Source of the DNA: Alphaproteobacteria bacterium
GTDB taxonomy: Bacteria; Pseudomonadota; Alphaproteobacteria; UBA6615
DNA: 64,000 bases
Direction of reading: 5' to 3'
NCBI GenBank assembly: GCA_039980135.1
Contig: JBDXCV010000002.1
Location: 62,001 to 126,000, forward strand
Made by a program: the position numbers and the translations under genes. The first letter of the stretch is position 1. Each line of letters starts with the position of its first letter. A model generated the notes under the pieces. The model was given only the letters and a program-made list of their open reading frames with translations. It was not told the DNA's origin and searched no databases. This document shows, in pieces, positions 33,278-41,351 of the stretch.

Positions 33278-34537
33278 ATGAGACGTGTCGTCGTAACCGG
33301 AATGGGTTTGGTCACGCCGTTAGGCGTGGGCCTCGATCATAATTGGGGCCGTTTGACCAACGGTGACTCCGGTGCCGTGGGGATTCAGAAATTTGACGTG
33401 TCCGACTTGCCGGCCAAGATCGCCGCACAAGTACCGCGCGGCGATGGCTCGGACGGCACGTTCAACCCCGACAATTATGTTTCGGCGAAGGATCAGCGCC
33501 GGATCGATGAGTTCATCATCTACGGGGTCTCCGCCGCGGTCGAGGCGGTCGAGGATTCGGGCTGGAAGCCGGACGATGTGGAGGGTCAGGAACGCACGGG
33601 CGTCATGATCGGGTCGGGCATCGGCGGCCTGCAGACCATATACGAAGGCTCAACCCTCCTGAACGCCGAAAGTCCGCGCAAGGTGGGGCCGTTCTTTATC
33701 CCGTCTGCGCTGATCAACCTTGCGTCGGGTCAAGTATCGATCAAATACGGGTTCAAGGGGCCGAACCACGCTGTCGTGACGGCCTGTTCAACCGGCGCTC
33801 ACGCGATCGGTGATGCCGCGCGTCTGATCATGTGGGATGATGCCGATGTCATGGTGGCGGGCGGTGCCGAGGCGGCAATTTGCCGTATCGGGATTGCCGG
33901 CTTCGCGGCCTGCCGGGCGTTGTCGACCGGCTATAATGACACGCCCGAGGCGGCTTCCCGGCCCTATGACAAGGGCCGTGACGGCTTTGTCATGGGTGAA
34001 GGGGCCGGCGTGGTCGTGCTCGAGGAGTACGAGCACGCCAAGGCGCGTGGCGCCAGGATATATGCCGAGATCATCGGCTATGGCATGTCCGGCGATGCAC
34101 ATCACATCACGGCGCCGGCGGAAGACGGCAATGGCGGGTTCCGGTCCATGCAGGCCGCGATCAAGCGCGCCAAGCTCAATCCCGATGATATCGACTATGT
34201 GAACGCGCACGGCACATCGACTCCGCTGGGCGACGAGATTGAGCTGGGCGCGGTGAAGCGCCTGTTTGGCGATCATGCCTATTCGTTGGCCATGTCCTCG
34301 ACCAAGTCCGCAATCGGTCATCTGCTCGGTGCGGCCGGTGCGGTGGAGGCGATCTACTCGATCATGGCAATCAACAACAATACCGTGCCGCCGACGATCA
34401 ATCTCGACGATCCGTCGGATGCCTGCGACATCGACCTGGTTCCCCATGTCGCCAAGGAAAAGCCGGTGCGCAACGTCCTGAGTAATTCCTTCGGGTTCGG
34501 CGGCACAAACGCGAGCCTGGTGTTCACCGAAGTCTGA
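33278..34537 (+). CDS. fabF: 3-oxoacyl-ACP synthase II
   Basis: Condensing enzyme of fatty-acid elongation. 419 residues. M-R-R-V-V-V-T-G-M-G, nucleophile T-A-C170-S-T-G, H of V-N-A-H-G-T-S-T-P-L-G-D, K and H of K-S-A-I-G-H-L-L-G-A-A-G, and terminal N-S-F-G-F-G-G-T-N-A-S-L. Follows acpP by 83 nt. Confidence 0.97.
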   Translation: MRRVVVTGMGLVTPLGVGLDHNWGRLTNGDSGAVGIQKFDVSDLPAKIAAQVPRGDGSDGTFNPDNYVSAKDQRRIDEFIIYGVSAAVEAVEDSGWKPDDVEGQERTGVMIGSGIGGLQTIYEGSTLLNAESPRKVGPFFIPSALINLASGQVSIKYGFKGPNHAVVTACSTGAHAIGDAARLIMWDDADVMVAGGAEAAICRIGIAGFAACRALSTGYNDTPEAASRPYDKGRDGFVMGEGAGVVVLEEYEHAKARGARIYAEIIGYGMSGDAHHITAPAEDGNGGFRSMQAAIKRAKLNPDDIDYVNAHGTSTPLGDEIELGAVKRLFGDHAYSLAMSSTKSAIGHLLGAAGAVEAIYSIMAINNNTVPPTINLDDPSDACDIDLVPHVAKEKPVRNVLSNSFGFGGTNASLVFTEV

Positions 34538-34592
34538 CGGCCGGCACGCCGGCCCGTGCGAATCCGGGCGGCGCGGCTATCATGCCGTCGCG

Positions 34593-35675
34593 ATGAGCGA
34601 CACTCCTCCATCTGAAACGCCCCGCGAAGGGCCAGCTGCCGAAAGGTCTGGCGAGAGACCCGCCCGGCGCCCGCGCCGTGGCCTTGGCTGGCTCGTTTCC
34701 ATGTTTGTGTTTGTGCTGATCGCGGGCGCGACCCTGGCCGGTGGCGGCACGGTCATGTTGCACCGGGCCTACAGCGACCCCGGGCCCCTGGCGGCCGACA
34801 CGTCCGTGGTCATACCGCGCGGTGCGTCCGGGCAGGCGATCGCTTCTATCCTGGTTGAATCGGGTGTTGCGGCGGACACGCGTCTGTTCGCCATCGCCGT
34901 TCGCTTTCTGGCGCCGGACCGCCCGCTGCGCGCCGGGGAGTATTCGTTTTCGGCCGGGGTCAGCCTTCGTGATGCGGTGGCCAAGCTGCAGGCGGGCGAC
35001 ACCGTCGTGCGCCGTTTGACGGTCGCGGAAGGCCTGACAACCCGTGAAATTCTCGCGCTCGTCATGGCGGCCGAGGGGCTGATGGGCCCCACTCCCGAAC
35101 CCTTCGAAATCGGCGAGGGGGCGATGCTGCCGGAGACCTATCATTTCAGTCTGGGTGATACGCGCGCGGAGCTGGTCGCCCGTATGATCGCCGCCCGGGA
35201 TGCAGCACTCGCCCGCCTCTGGCAGACGCGGCAACCGGACCTTCCCCTGGCATCGCCCGAGGCGGCCCTCATTTTGGCCTCTATCGTTGAGCGCGAGACC
35301 GCCGTTCCCGGGGAGCGCGCACGGGTGGCGGGCGTATTTATCAATCGTCTGAGAAGGGGCATGCGACTGCAGTCCGATCCGACGGTCGCTTACGGACTGT
35401 TCGGAGAGAACGGTGCGCTCGATCGGCCGTTGCGCCGCACCGATCTGGGTGTCGATCATCCCTACAATACCTACGTTCATCGCGGCCTGCCGCCCGGGCC
35501 GATCGCCAATCCGGGGCTCGCCAGCATCGCGGCGGTTCTCAATCCGGCGGCAACCAAAGACCTTTATTTCGTCGCCGACGGCACCGGCGGCCATGCGTTC
35601 GCGCGGACATTGGCGGAACATAACCGCAATGTCGCGCGCTGGCGGCGCATTCAACGTGAGCAACGCGCGCGGTAG
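34593..35675 (+). CDS. mltG: Endolytic murein transglycosylase MltG
   Basis: Inner-membrane lytic transglycosylase thought to cut nascent glycan strands. 360 residues: Pro/Arg-rich cytoplasmic N-terminus, one helix (about 35-55), LysM-like region (I-P-R-G-A-S-G-Q-A-I), and YceG domain with catalytic Glu in A-S-I-V-E-R-E-T, S-D-P-T-V-A-Y-G, Y-N-T-Y…G-L-P-P-G-P-I-A-N-P-G and F-V-A-D-G-T-G-G-H-x-F-A. Downstream of fabF, a common order. Confidence 0.95.
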   Translation: MSDTPPSETPREGPAAERSGERPARRPRRGLGWLVSMFVFVLIAGATLAGGGTVMLHRAYSDPGPLAADTSVVIPRGASGQAIASILVESGVAADTRLFAIAVRFLAPDRPLRAGEYSFSAGVSLRDAVAKLQAGDTVVRRLTVAEGLTTREILALVMAAEGLMGPTPEPFEIGEGAMLPETYHFSLGDTRAELVARMIAARDAALARLWQTRQPDLPLASPEAALILASIVERETAVPGERARVAGVFINRLRRGMRLQSDPTVAYGLFGENGALDRPLRRTDLGVDHPYNTYVHRGLPPGPIANPGLASIAAVLNPAATKDLYFVADGTGGHAFARTLAEHNRNVARWRRIQREQRAR

Positions 35676-35708
35676 AGCGCATCGTGCTGGGTGGTTATTC
35701 GGTCGGAT

Positions 35709-36509
35709 TCAGATTTTCTGGTCGGGTTGCGCCATGACTTGTTTGAGGACGCGCCAATAGCCGCCGACGTCGGTGAAGCCGCCGTCGACGGTCATGTCAT
35801 GGCCTGTGATGTAGCTCGAATCATCGCAAGCCAGAAACAGCACGACTTTGGCGATTTCCTCCGGGCTGGCGCCCCGTTCCATGGGTGTCTGTTCGGCCAG
35901 CGCCTCGACGAAGTCGACGGATTCCGCCACCAGCGGCGTGTGCACCAGTCCCGGATGCACGGCGTTCACGCGAATATTCCAATCCACGAGTTCCATCGCT
36001 GCGCTTTTGGTGATCCCGCGTATGCCCCACTTGCTGGCGCTGTAGGCGGTCGCGAAATGTCCCGTCAGGCCTGCGATGGAGCCGGTGTTCACGATGCCAC
36101 CGCCGCCGCTGTCGCGAATCAGCGGGGCGGCCGAACGGATGCCAAGGAACGGCCCCGTCAGGTTGATCGACAGCAACCGGTTCCAATCCTCGAGATTGGT
36201 GTTGGTGACCGAGCCCCCACGCAGCGGAACTCCCGCGTTGTTGACCAGAATATTCAGGCCGCCGAAATCCGTCGCGATGCCGTCGATCGCGCCTGCCCAT
36301 TCGTCCTCGCTGGCCACATCGAGATGCCGGTATTCCGCTGTGCCACCGCCGTCGCGAATGACCTGGGCCTGGGCTTCGCCCGCGTCGTCGGCAATATCGG
36401 CGAGGATGACCTGCGCGCCGGCCTGGGCGAACAGGTTGGCTTCCGCAGCACCTTGTCCGCTGCTTGCCCCGGTCACGAGCGCCGTTTTTCCGGCGAGTTT
36501 CTGATCCAT
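35709..36509 (-). CDS. SDR-family oxidoreductase
   Basis: 266 residues, classical SDR. T-G-A-S-S-G-Q-G cofactor loop, V-D-V/L-D region H-L-D-V-A, N-N-A-G-V, Ser of N-T-G-S-I and Y-S-A-S-K catalytic pair, H-P-G-L-V-H-T-P, C-terminal G-H-D-M-T-V-D-G-G-F. Substrate unknown; resembles cyclopentanol/3-alpha-hydroxysteroid-type dehydrogenases. Convergent with mltG; 15 nt after the next SDR. Confidence 0.9.
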   Translation of the reverse strand: MDQKLAGKTALVTGASSGQGAAEANLFAQAGAQVILADIADDAGEAQAQVIRDGGGTAEYRHLDVASEDEWAGAIDGIATDFGGLNILVNNAGVPLRGGSVTNTNLEDWNRLLSINLTGPFLGIRSAAPLIRDSGGGGIVNTGSIAGLTGHFATAYSASKWGIRGITKSAAMELVDWNIRVNAVHPGLVHTPLVAESVDFVEALAEQTPMERGASPEEIAKVVLFLACDDSSYITGHDMTVDGGFTDVGGYWRVLKQVMAQPDQKI

Positions 36510-36524
36510 GAAAATGTCCTCGGT

Positions 36525-37250
36525 TTACAGGAATGCGAGCATGCGAATGCCCAGATAGAGTGGCAGAGGAAATGCGATTCGCGATTTTCCGGCAGCCAGT
36601 CCCCGCACGATCCGGCGCGCGGCCTGGTCGGCATCCATCAGCATCGGCATGCGAAAATTGTTGGCGTCGGTCATTGGCGACCGCACAAACCCCGGGCAAA
36701 TCACACTGATACCGACAGCGCTGCGGCGGTATGCGCGTCGTAATCCTTCGCCATAGAAGCGAACCGCGGCTTTGCTGGCGCAATAGGCTGGCGCCGCGCC
36801 AAAGGCCCGGAAACCGGCGAGGCTCGACATGATGGCGATCTGCCCGGCATCGCGCGCGAGCATGCGGGCGAGGACGGGTTCGACGGAATTGACCACCCCA
36901 TCGACGTTGGTGGCGAATATCTCGGCATCGCTGGCGTCGGGCGCACTGCCCAGCTTGATTGTTCCGGCAGAGATACCGGCATTCGCGACGACCAGATCCA
37001 GCGGGCAGTTCGCATCCGCATGCTTGAGCCACGCCGTCATCGAGACCGGGTCCGTGACGTCGGTTCGGCGCGTTTCACACCGGGCGCCCTTTGCCCGGCA
37101 TGCGTCGGCGACCGCGTCGAGGCGCGCGATGTTGCGCCCGCCGAGTGACAGCGATCGATCCGGCGCGGCATAGGCAACGGCCAGAGCCGCGCCGATCCCG
37201 CTGGAGGCGCCCGTAATCAGTACATGACCGGGATTATCGAACGGCGGCAC
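36525..37250 (-). CDS. SDR-family protein with hydrophobic C-terminus
   Basis: 241 residues. T-G-A-S-S-G-I-G, V-A-N-A-G-I, S-S-L-A-G-F and Y-C-A-S-K (Tyr and Lys present), C-P-G-F-V-R-S-P-M-T. The last 20 residues (F-P-L-P-L-Y-L-G-I-R-M-L-A-F-L) are hydrophobic, suggesting membrane association. Upstream of the other SDR on the same strand, so the two may act together. Substrate unknown. Confidence 0.87.
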   Translation of the reverse strand: MPPFDNPGHVLITGASSGIGAALAVAYAAPDRSLSLGGRNIARLDAVADACRAKGARCETRRTDVTDPVSMTAWLKHADANCPLDLVVANAGISAGTIKLGSAPDASDAEIFATNVDGVVNSVEPVLARMLARDAGQIAIMSSLAGFRAFGAAPAYCASKAAVRFYGEGLRRAYRRSAVGISVICPGFVRSPMTDANNFRMPMLMDADQAARRIVRGLAAGKSRIAFPLPLYLGIRMLAFL

Positions 37251-37371
37251 CGGGCTTCCTGCGGTTGCGCACCGGGTTGTTGGTGATCCGGTGCCAAGTT
37301 ATAAGGCAAAGCATGATAGCAGCACTGCCGCGCGCCGGGTTGAGTCACCTCCTACCGGTCTTCTCCACGCT

Positions 37372-38262
37372 ATGACCCTTCAAAGCATGACCGGTTTCGC
37401 CCGCACGGCCGGGCAGGATGATCTCTACGCGTGGACGTGGGAGGGACGCAGCGTTAACGCGCGCGGTCTCGATGTGCGCTGTCGTGTTCCGAACGGCTAT
37501 GAGGCTGTCGAACAGGCGGTTCGTGCGGCAGCGGCCAAAATGTTCCAGCGCGGCAACATCACCGTCGGTGTGTCCCTCGAAAGGGTCGGCCAGACGAGTA
37601 CCCGTTTCCGGATCAACCGGGACCTTCTGGACCAGGTGCAGACGCTGCGCGCGGAATTGGGCGACGCGATTGCCGATACGCCGCCGACCATCGACGGCCT
37701 GCTGTCCATACGCGGCATGCTCGAGCCGGTTGATGTCGTGGAGGACGAGGACATGCGCGCTGCGCGCGAGACCGCGATGGTCGCGTCGGGGCAGGACATG
37801 CTGACGGCGCTGGCGGGCGCACGGGCCGGCGAAGGACAACGTCTCGACGAGATTATGACGGGCCATCTGGATGTCCTCACAAGCCTGACGCAGGAGGCCG
37901 CCGGTGCGACCGCGACTCAGCCCGCGGCGATCCGCGAACGTCTCTCTGTGCTTGTCGAGGAGCTTTTGGGGGCCGACCCGAAATTGCCCGAGGAACGGTT
38001 GGCACAAGAGGCGGCGGTGTTGGTTGGCAAGGCCGATATTCGCGAAGAACTGGACCGCCTCGCCGTACATGTCGCGGCCGTGCGTGAGTTGCTGGACGAT
38101 GGTGCGGCCGTCGGACGGCGGCTCGATTTCCTGTGCCAGGAGCTAAACCGGGAAGCGAACACGCTGTGTTCCAAATCGGCGGATGTCGAGTTGACGCGGA
38201 TCGGCCTGGCGATGAAGGCGACCATCGAGCAGTTTCGCGAGCAGGTGCAGAATGTCGAATAG
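37372..38262 (+). CDS. yicC: YicC family endoribonuclease
   Basis: 296 residues. N-terminal M-T-L-Q-S-M-T-G-F-A-R and V-N-A-R-G-L-D-V-R-C-R-V-P, C-terminal DUF1732 with G-R-R-L-D-F-L-C-Q-E-L-N-R-E-A-N-T-L-C-S-K-S. E. coli YicC has been described as an RNase acting on RyhB. Internal start chosen because the family always begins M-x-x-S-M-T-G-F. Eight nt before gmk. Confidence 0.93.
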   Translation: MTLQSMTGFARTAGQDDLYAWTWEGRSVNARGLDVRCRVPNGYEAVEQAVRAAAAKMFQRGNITVGVSLERVGQTSTRFRINRDLLDQVQTLRAELGDAIADTPPTIDGLLSIRGMLEPVDVVEDEDMRAARETAMVASGQDMLTALAGARAGEGQRLDEIMTGHLDVLTSLTQEAAGATATQPAAIRERLSVLVEELLGADPKLPEERLAQEAAVLVGKADIREELDRLAVHVAAVRELLDDGAAVGRRLDFLCQELNREANTLCSKSADVELTRIGLAMKATIEQFREQVQNVE

Positions 38263-38270
38263 GACGCAAT

Positions 38271-38924
38271 ATGGTCGATGAAACGACCGGTGGGCTGGAG
38301 ATCAGGCGGCGCGGGCTGATGCTTGTCCTCTCCTCGCCTTCGGGCGCGGGCAAGACGTCAATCTCGCGCGCCGTTCTGGAGCGGGATTCGGGAATATCCC
38401 TGTCGATTTCCGTGACCACCCGGCCGCGCCGGCCGGGCGAGGTCGACGGTGAACACTATGTCTTTGTTGACCGGACGGAATTCGATCTGATGGTGAATCG
38501 TCAGGAGCTGTTGGAGTACGCCAAGGTCTTCGACCACTATTATGGGACGCCACGCGGCCCCGTCGACGACGCCCTCAGTTCAGGCCGTGATGTGCTTTTC
38601 GACATCGACTGGCAGGGCACCCAGCAGGTGGCGGAGCGCGCCCGCGACGACCTGGTGAGCGTCTTCATCCTGCCGCCAACGACGGCCGAACTCGAACGGC
38701 GGCTGCAAACCCGGGCCCAGGACAGCCATGAGGTGATCGCCGATCGCATGGCGAAGGCCGCAGACGAGATCACGCACTGGTCCGAGTATGACTATGTGGT
38801 GGTCAATGAAAGCTTTGAAGACAGTGTCGCGAAGGTGATGGCCATACTTGACGCCGAGCGCCTTCGGCGGCCCCGGCAAGAAGGCTTGTCAGACCTCGTG
38901 CGTCTGCTGCGGCAGGGCCAGTAG
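38271..38924 (+). CDS. gmk: Guanylate kinase
   Basis: Phosphorylates GMP to GDP. 217 residues. P-loop S-S-P-S-G-A-G-K-T-S, S-V-T-T-R-x-x-R-x-G-E-V-D-G-x-H-Y (GMP binding), Y-A-K-V-F-D-H-Y-Y-G-T-P, D-I-D-W-Q-G, and F-I-L-P-P. GGA precedes the ATG at 38271; an in-frame extension through yicC was rejected. Confidence 0.97.
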   Translation: MVDETTGGLEIRRRGLMLVLSSPSGAGKTSISRAVLERDSGISLSISVTTRPRRPGEVDGEHYVFVDRTEFDLMVNRQELLEYAKVFDHYYGTPRGPVDDALSSGRDVLFDIDWQGTQQVAERARDDLVSVFILPPTTAELERRLQTRAQDSHEVIADRMAKAADEITHWSEYDYVVVNESFEDSVAKVMAILDAERLRRPRQEGLSDLVRLLRQGQ

Positions 38925-38968
38925 ACAAAACGCCGAGCGGGTAGTCCGGCAAACCCGCAAGCTGCCGC

Positions 38969-39169
38969 TCATTTGGAGCTGCGAAGTGCTACCTCTTCAT
39001 CCAGCAGCACCGCGAGCTTGCGGATCGAATCCTGCTGGCAGAAGGGAAGACCCAGCCGTGCATATTCGGGTTCATGCACCCGATGACGAAAGCCGGGGAC
39101 GGCGGGGTCGTGGGCCGGTCTGGTTGCCTTTGCCTCAGACGAATTTTCGCGTTTCAGGAATTTCAGCAT
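38969..39169 (-). CDS. Possible small protein, unknown
   Basis: 66 codons between gmk and rsmA: M-L-K-F-L-K-R-E…then E-Y-A-R-L-G-L-P-F-C-Q-Q-D-S-I-R-K-L-A-V-L-L-D-E-E. The composition looks protein-like and fills an otherwise empty gap, but there is no clear Shine-Dalgarno and no recognised family. It lies 24 nt after rsmA on the same strand. Confidence 0.4.
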   Translation of the reverse strand: MLKFLKRENSSEAKATRPAHDPAVPGFRHRVHEPEYARLGLPFCQQDSIRKLAVLLDEEVALRSSK

Positions 39170-39193
39170 TCGCGAACATTGGCATCGCAGAGT

Positions 39194-40033
39194 TCAGCGC
39201 GCAAGCGGACGCGCGCCCAGAACACGCGCAATCGCGCAGAATTGTTCGACGCTGAGATCCTCCGCCCGGGCGTCTTCGGGCACATTTGCCGCGGCGAGAA
39301 TGTCTGCCCCACCGATCTGGGCGAGGGCACGGCGAAGCATCTTGCGCCGTTGGCCAAAGGCCGCGCGCGTGACGATTTCAAGGTCTTCCCGGCGCGCGGG
39401 CGCGAGCGGAGTCGAACGGATATCGAGGCCGATCACGCTGGAGGTAACATTGGGAGGCGGCACGAAGGCCGATGCGGGTATGTCAAAATGGGTTCTCGGT
39501 TCCGTCAGCCAGCGCGCGAGGACGGAAAGCCGGCCGTAGGATTTACTGCCCTGGGTCGCGACGATGCGGGCGGCCACTTCTTTCTGAAACATCAACGTAA
39601 AGCCGAGGAAGGCCTCTGATTGCATGAGCCAGTTGATGAGCAATTGTGTGCCGACATTATAGGGGAGATTTGCCACGATCCGCCGGGGATGGGGGGTAAT
39701 CTCGGTCAGGTCGGTCTTCAGGGCGTCGGCGGAGATGACGGTCAGGCGTCCCGCGGCCCGCTCGGCCAGTTCGCGCAATGCCGCAACCGCGCGCGGGTCG
39801 CGCTCGATGGCGAAGACATGCCGGGCGTTGGATTCGAGCAGCGCCCGCGTCAAACCTCCCGGGCCGGCGCCGATTTCGATCACGTTGATGCCCGTCAGAT
39901 CGCCCGCGACGGATACAATTCGCCGTGTCAGATTCAGGTCGAACAGAAAATGCTGTCCGAGTGATTTCTGGGCCGCGATCTCGAAGCGCCCCACGATTTC
40001 TCGCAAGGGCGGCAGCGCGTCGGCGTTAAACAC
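39194..40033 (-). CDS. rsmA: 16S rRNA dimethyladenosine transferase (KsgA)
   Basis: Dimethylates the two adjacent adenines in 16S helix 45. 279 residues. S-L-G-Q-H-F-L-F-D, SAM site V-I-E-I-G-A-G-P-G-G-L-T-R-A-L, A-I-E-R-D, N-L-P-Y-N-V catalytic motif, F-Q-K-E-V-A-x-R-I, V-P-P-P-N-V-T-S. Start codon overlaps the surA end by 8 nt. The pdxA gene that often separates these two is absent. Confidence 0.96.
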   Translation of the reverse strand: MFNADALPPLREIVGRFEIAAQKSLGQHFLFDLNLTRRIVSVAGDLTGINVIEIGAGPGGLTRALLESNARHVFAIERDPRAVAALRELAERAAGRLTVISADALKTDLTEITPHPRRIVANLPYNVGTQLLINWLMQSEAFLGFTLMFQKEVAARIVATQGSKSYGRLSVLARWLTEPRTHFDIPASAFVPPPNVTSSVIGLDIRSTPLAPARREDLEIVTRAAFGQRRKMLRRALAQIGGADILAAANVPEDARAEDLSVEQFCAIARVLGARPLAR

Positions 40034-41351
40034 GCAGATCGACGAACGCAGACCGTCGCAGGTCGCGCAAGTAGCGCCGTGAAAGCATGTCGACGCGCTC
40101 GCGTTCGAGTGTTCTGCGAATGACGTCGCGGTCCGGTCCGATGTTTTCCTGACGCTCGCAGATCATGAGCACCTGCACGCCGGACGGCAGGCGGATTGGC
40201 GCGCTTGCCTGGCCGACATCGAGCTGGGCTGCGAGCGCGCGCAAATCGGCGTTCAGATCCTTGAGTTTGAACGTGGACGGTGTCGCGGGCTGCGGGGTTC
40301 CGGCCTCGGTAGCCGCGGCTGCAAAATCATCGCAACCCCGCACACTCGACGAGATGGCCCGTGCGGTCTGCATATGCGCGTCGATGGCAGCGGGCGCGTC
40401 ATCCGCAGCGACTTGCAGCAGCATTTGACGCAATGCGACGGTGCGATCATTCGGGTCCGGCGGTTCGTTTGTGCGTTGGTCGATCAATATGATGATCTGT
40501 ATGCCATCGGGCACCTTGATCGGCTCGGATATTTCCAGACGATCCAGGTTGGCAATTACATTGTCGATCGCGGGGTCCAGTTCGCCCGGCTGAACCCAGC
40601 CGATATCCCCGCCGGTTGCCGCGGTCGCACTCTTGGAGAATTGCTGGGCCACGGACCGAAAATCAGCACCATCGCGCAGCTGTTTCACGAGCCGATCTGC
40701 CAGGACTTCGACATCGCCCACATCGGCAGGATTGTCGACGGGCAGAAGAATCTCTCCGACCCGGTATTCGGTTACGCCTGCGGTGGCCTCGATGCGCGCA
40801 ACGACGTCATCGATTTCTTCATCGCCGATCTCGATGGTTGGGATAACCGTGCGTGCGAGAAGTTTCTGCCAGGAAAGGTTTGACCGAATTTGAGTCAGCG
40901 CCGCGTCCAGAGAAATACCCTGGCTTCCGAGGAAGGATTCGAAGCCGCCGGCCGAGAGCCCGTTCGATGATTCGATTTGTTCCAATGCAGAGTCTATTTC
41001 ACGCTGGGTAACACGGATATTCAATCGCTCCGCTTCCTGATTTTGCAGGGCTTCGTCGATCAGTTCCCGTAGCACCTGAGGCGCGATGCGGCGTTGTGTT
41101 TCGGCGTTATTCGGCAGGCCGGACGAGGAGATCAGAAGGCGCATGCGTTGCTGCACGTCAAAGATCGATATGACTTTCTCGTTGACCACTGCGGCGATGC
41201 GTTGCACGTCCTGCGCGGAGGCAGGTGTCGTCACCGTCACGCTCGCCGCGAAGCACGCCGCTGCCATGCACGCCGCCCCGAGCAGCCGCCTCAGGGGCGT
41301 GCGTACGCACGTCGAGGGTGCGGCGCGTGTCTGGTGAACTGCCTGTTTCAT
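40026..41351 (-). CDS. surA: SurA-like periplasmic chaperone/peptidyl-prolyl isomerase
   Basis: 441 residues. Long signal region with a hydrophobic core ending T-P-A-S-A-Q-D; SurA N-domain I-A-A-V-V-N-E-K-V-I-S-I-F-D-V-Q-Q-R-M-R; parvulin domain (about 185-300, V-G-E-I-L-L-P…S-K-S-A-T-A-A-T-G-G-D-I-G-W-V). A second, degenerate parvulin-like region follows. Delivers outer-membrane proteins, including LptD. Starts immediately after the lptD stop. Confidence 0.93.
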   Translation of the reverse strand: MKQAVHQTRAAPSTCVRTPLRRLLGAACMAAACFAASVTVTTPASAQDVQRIAAVVNEKVISIFDVQQRMRLLISSSGLPNNAETQRRIAPQVLRELIDEALQNQEAERLNIRVTQREIDSALEQIESSNGLSAGGFESFLGSQGISLDAALTQIRSNLSWQKLLARTVIPTIEIGDEEIDDVVARIEATAGVTEYRVGEILLPVDNPADVGDVEVLADRLVKQLRDGADFRSVAQQFSKSATAATGGDIGWVQPGELDPAIDNVIANLDRLEISEPIKVPDGIQIIILIDQRTNEPPDPNDRTVALRQMLLQVAADDAPAAIDAHMQTARAISSSVRGCDDFAAAATEAGTPQPATPSTFKLKDLNADLRALAAQLDVGQASAPIRLPSGVQVLMICERQENIGPDRDVIRRTLERERVDMLSRRYLRDLRRSAFVDLRV

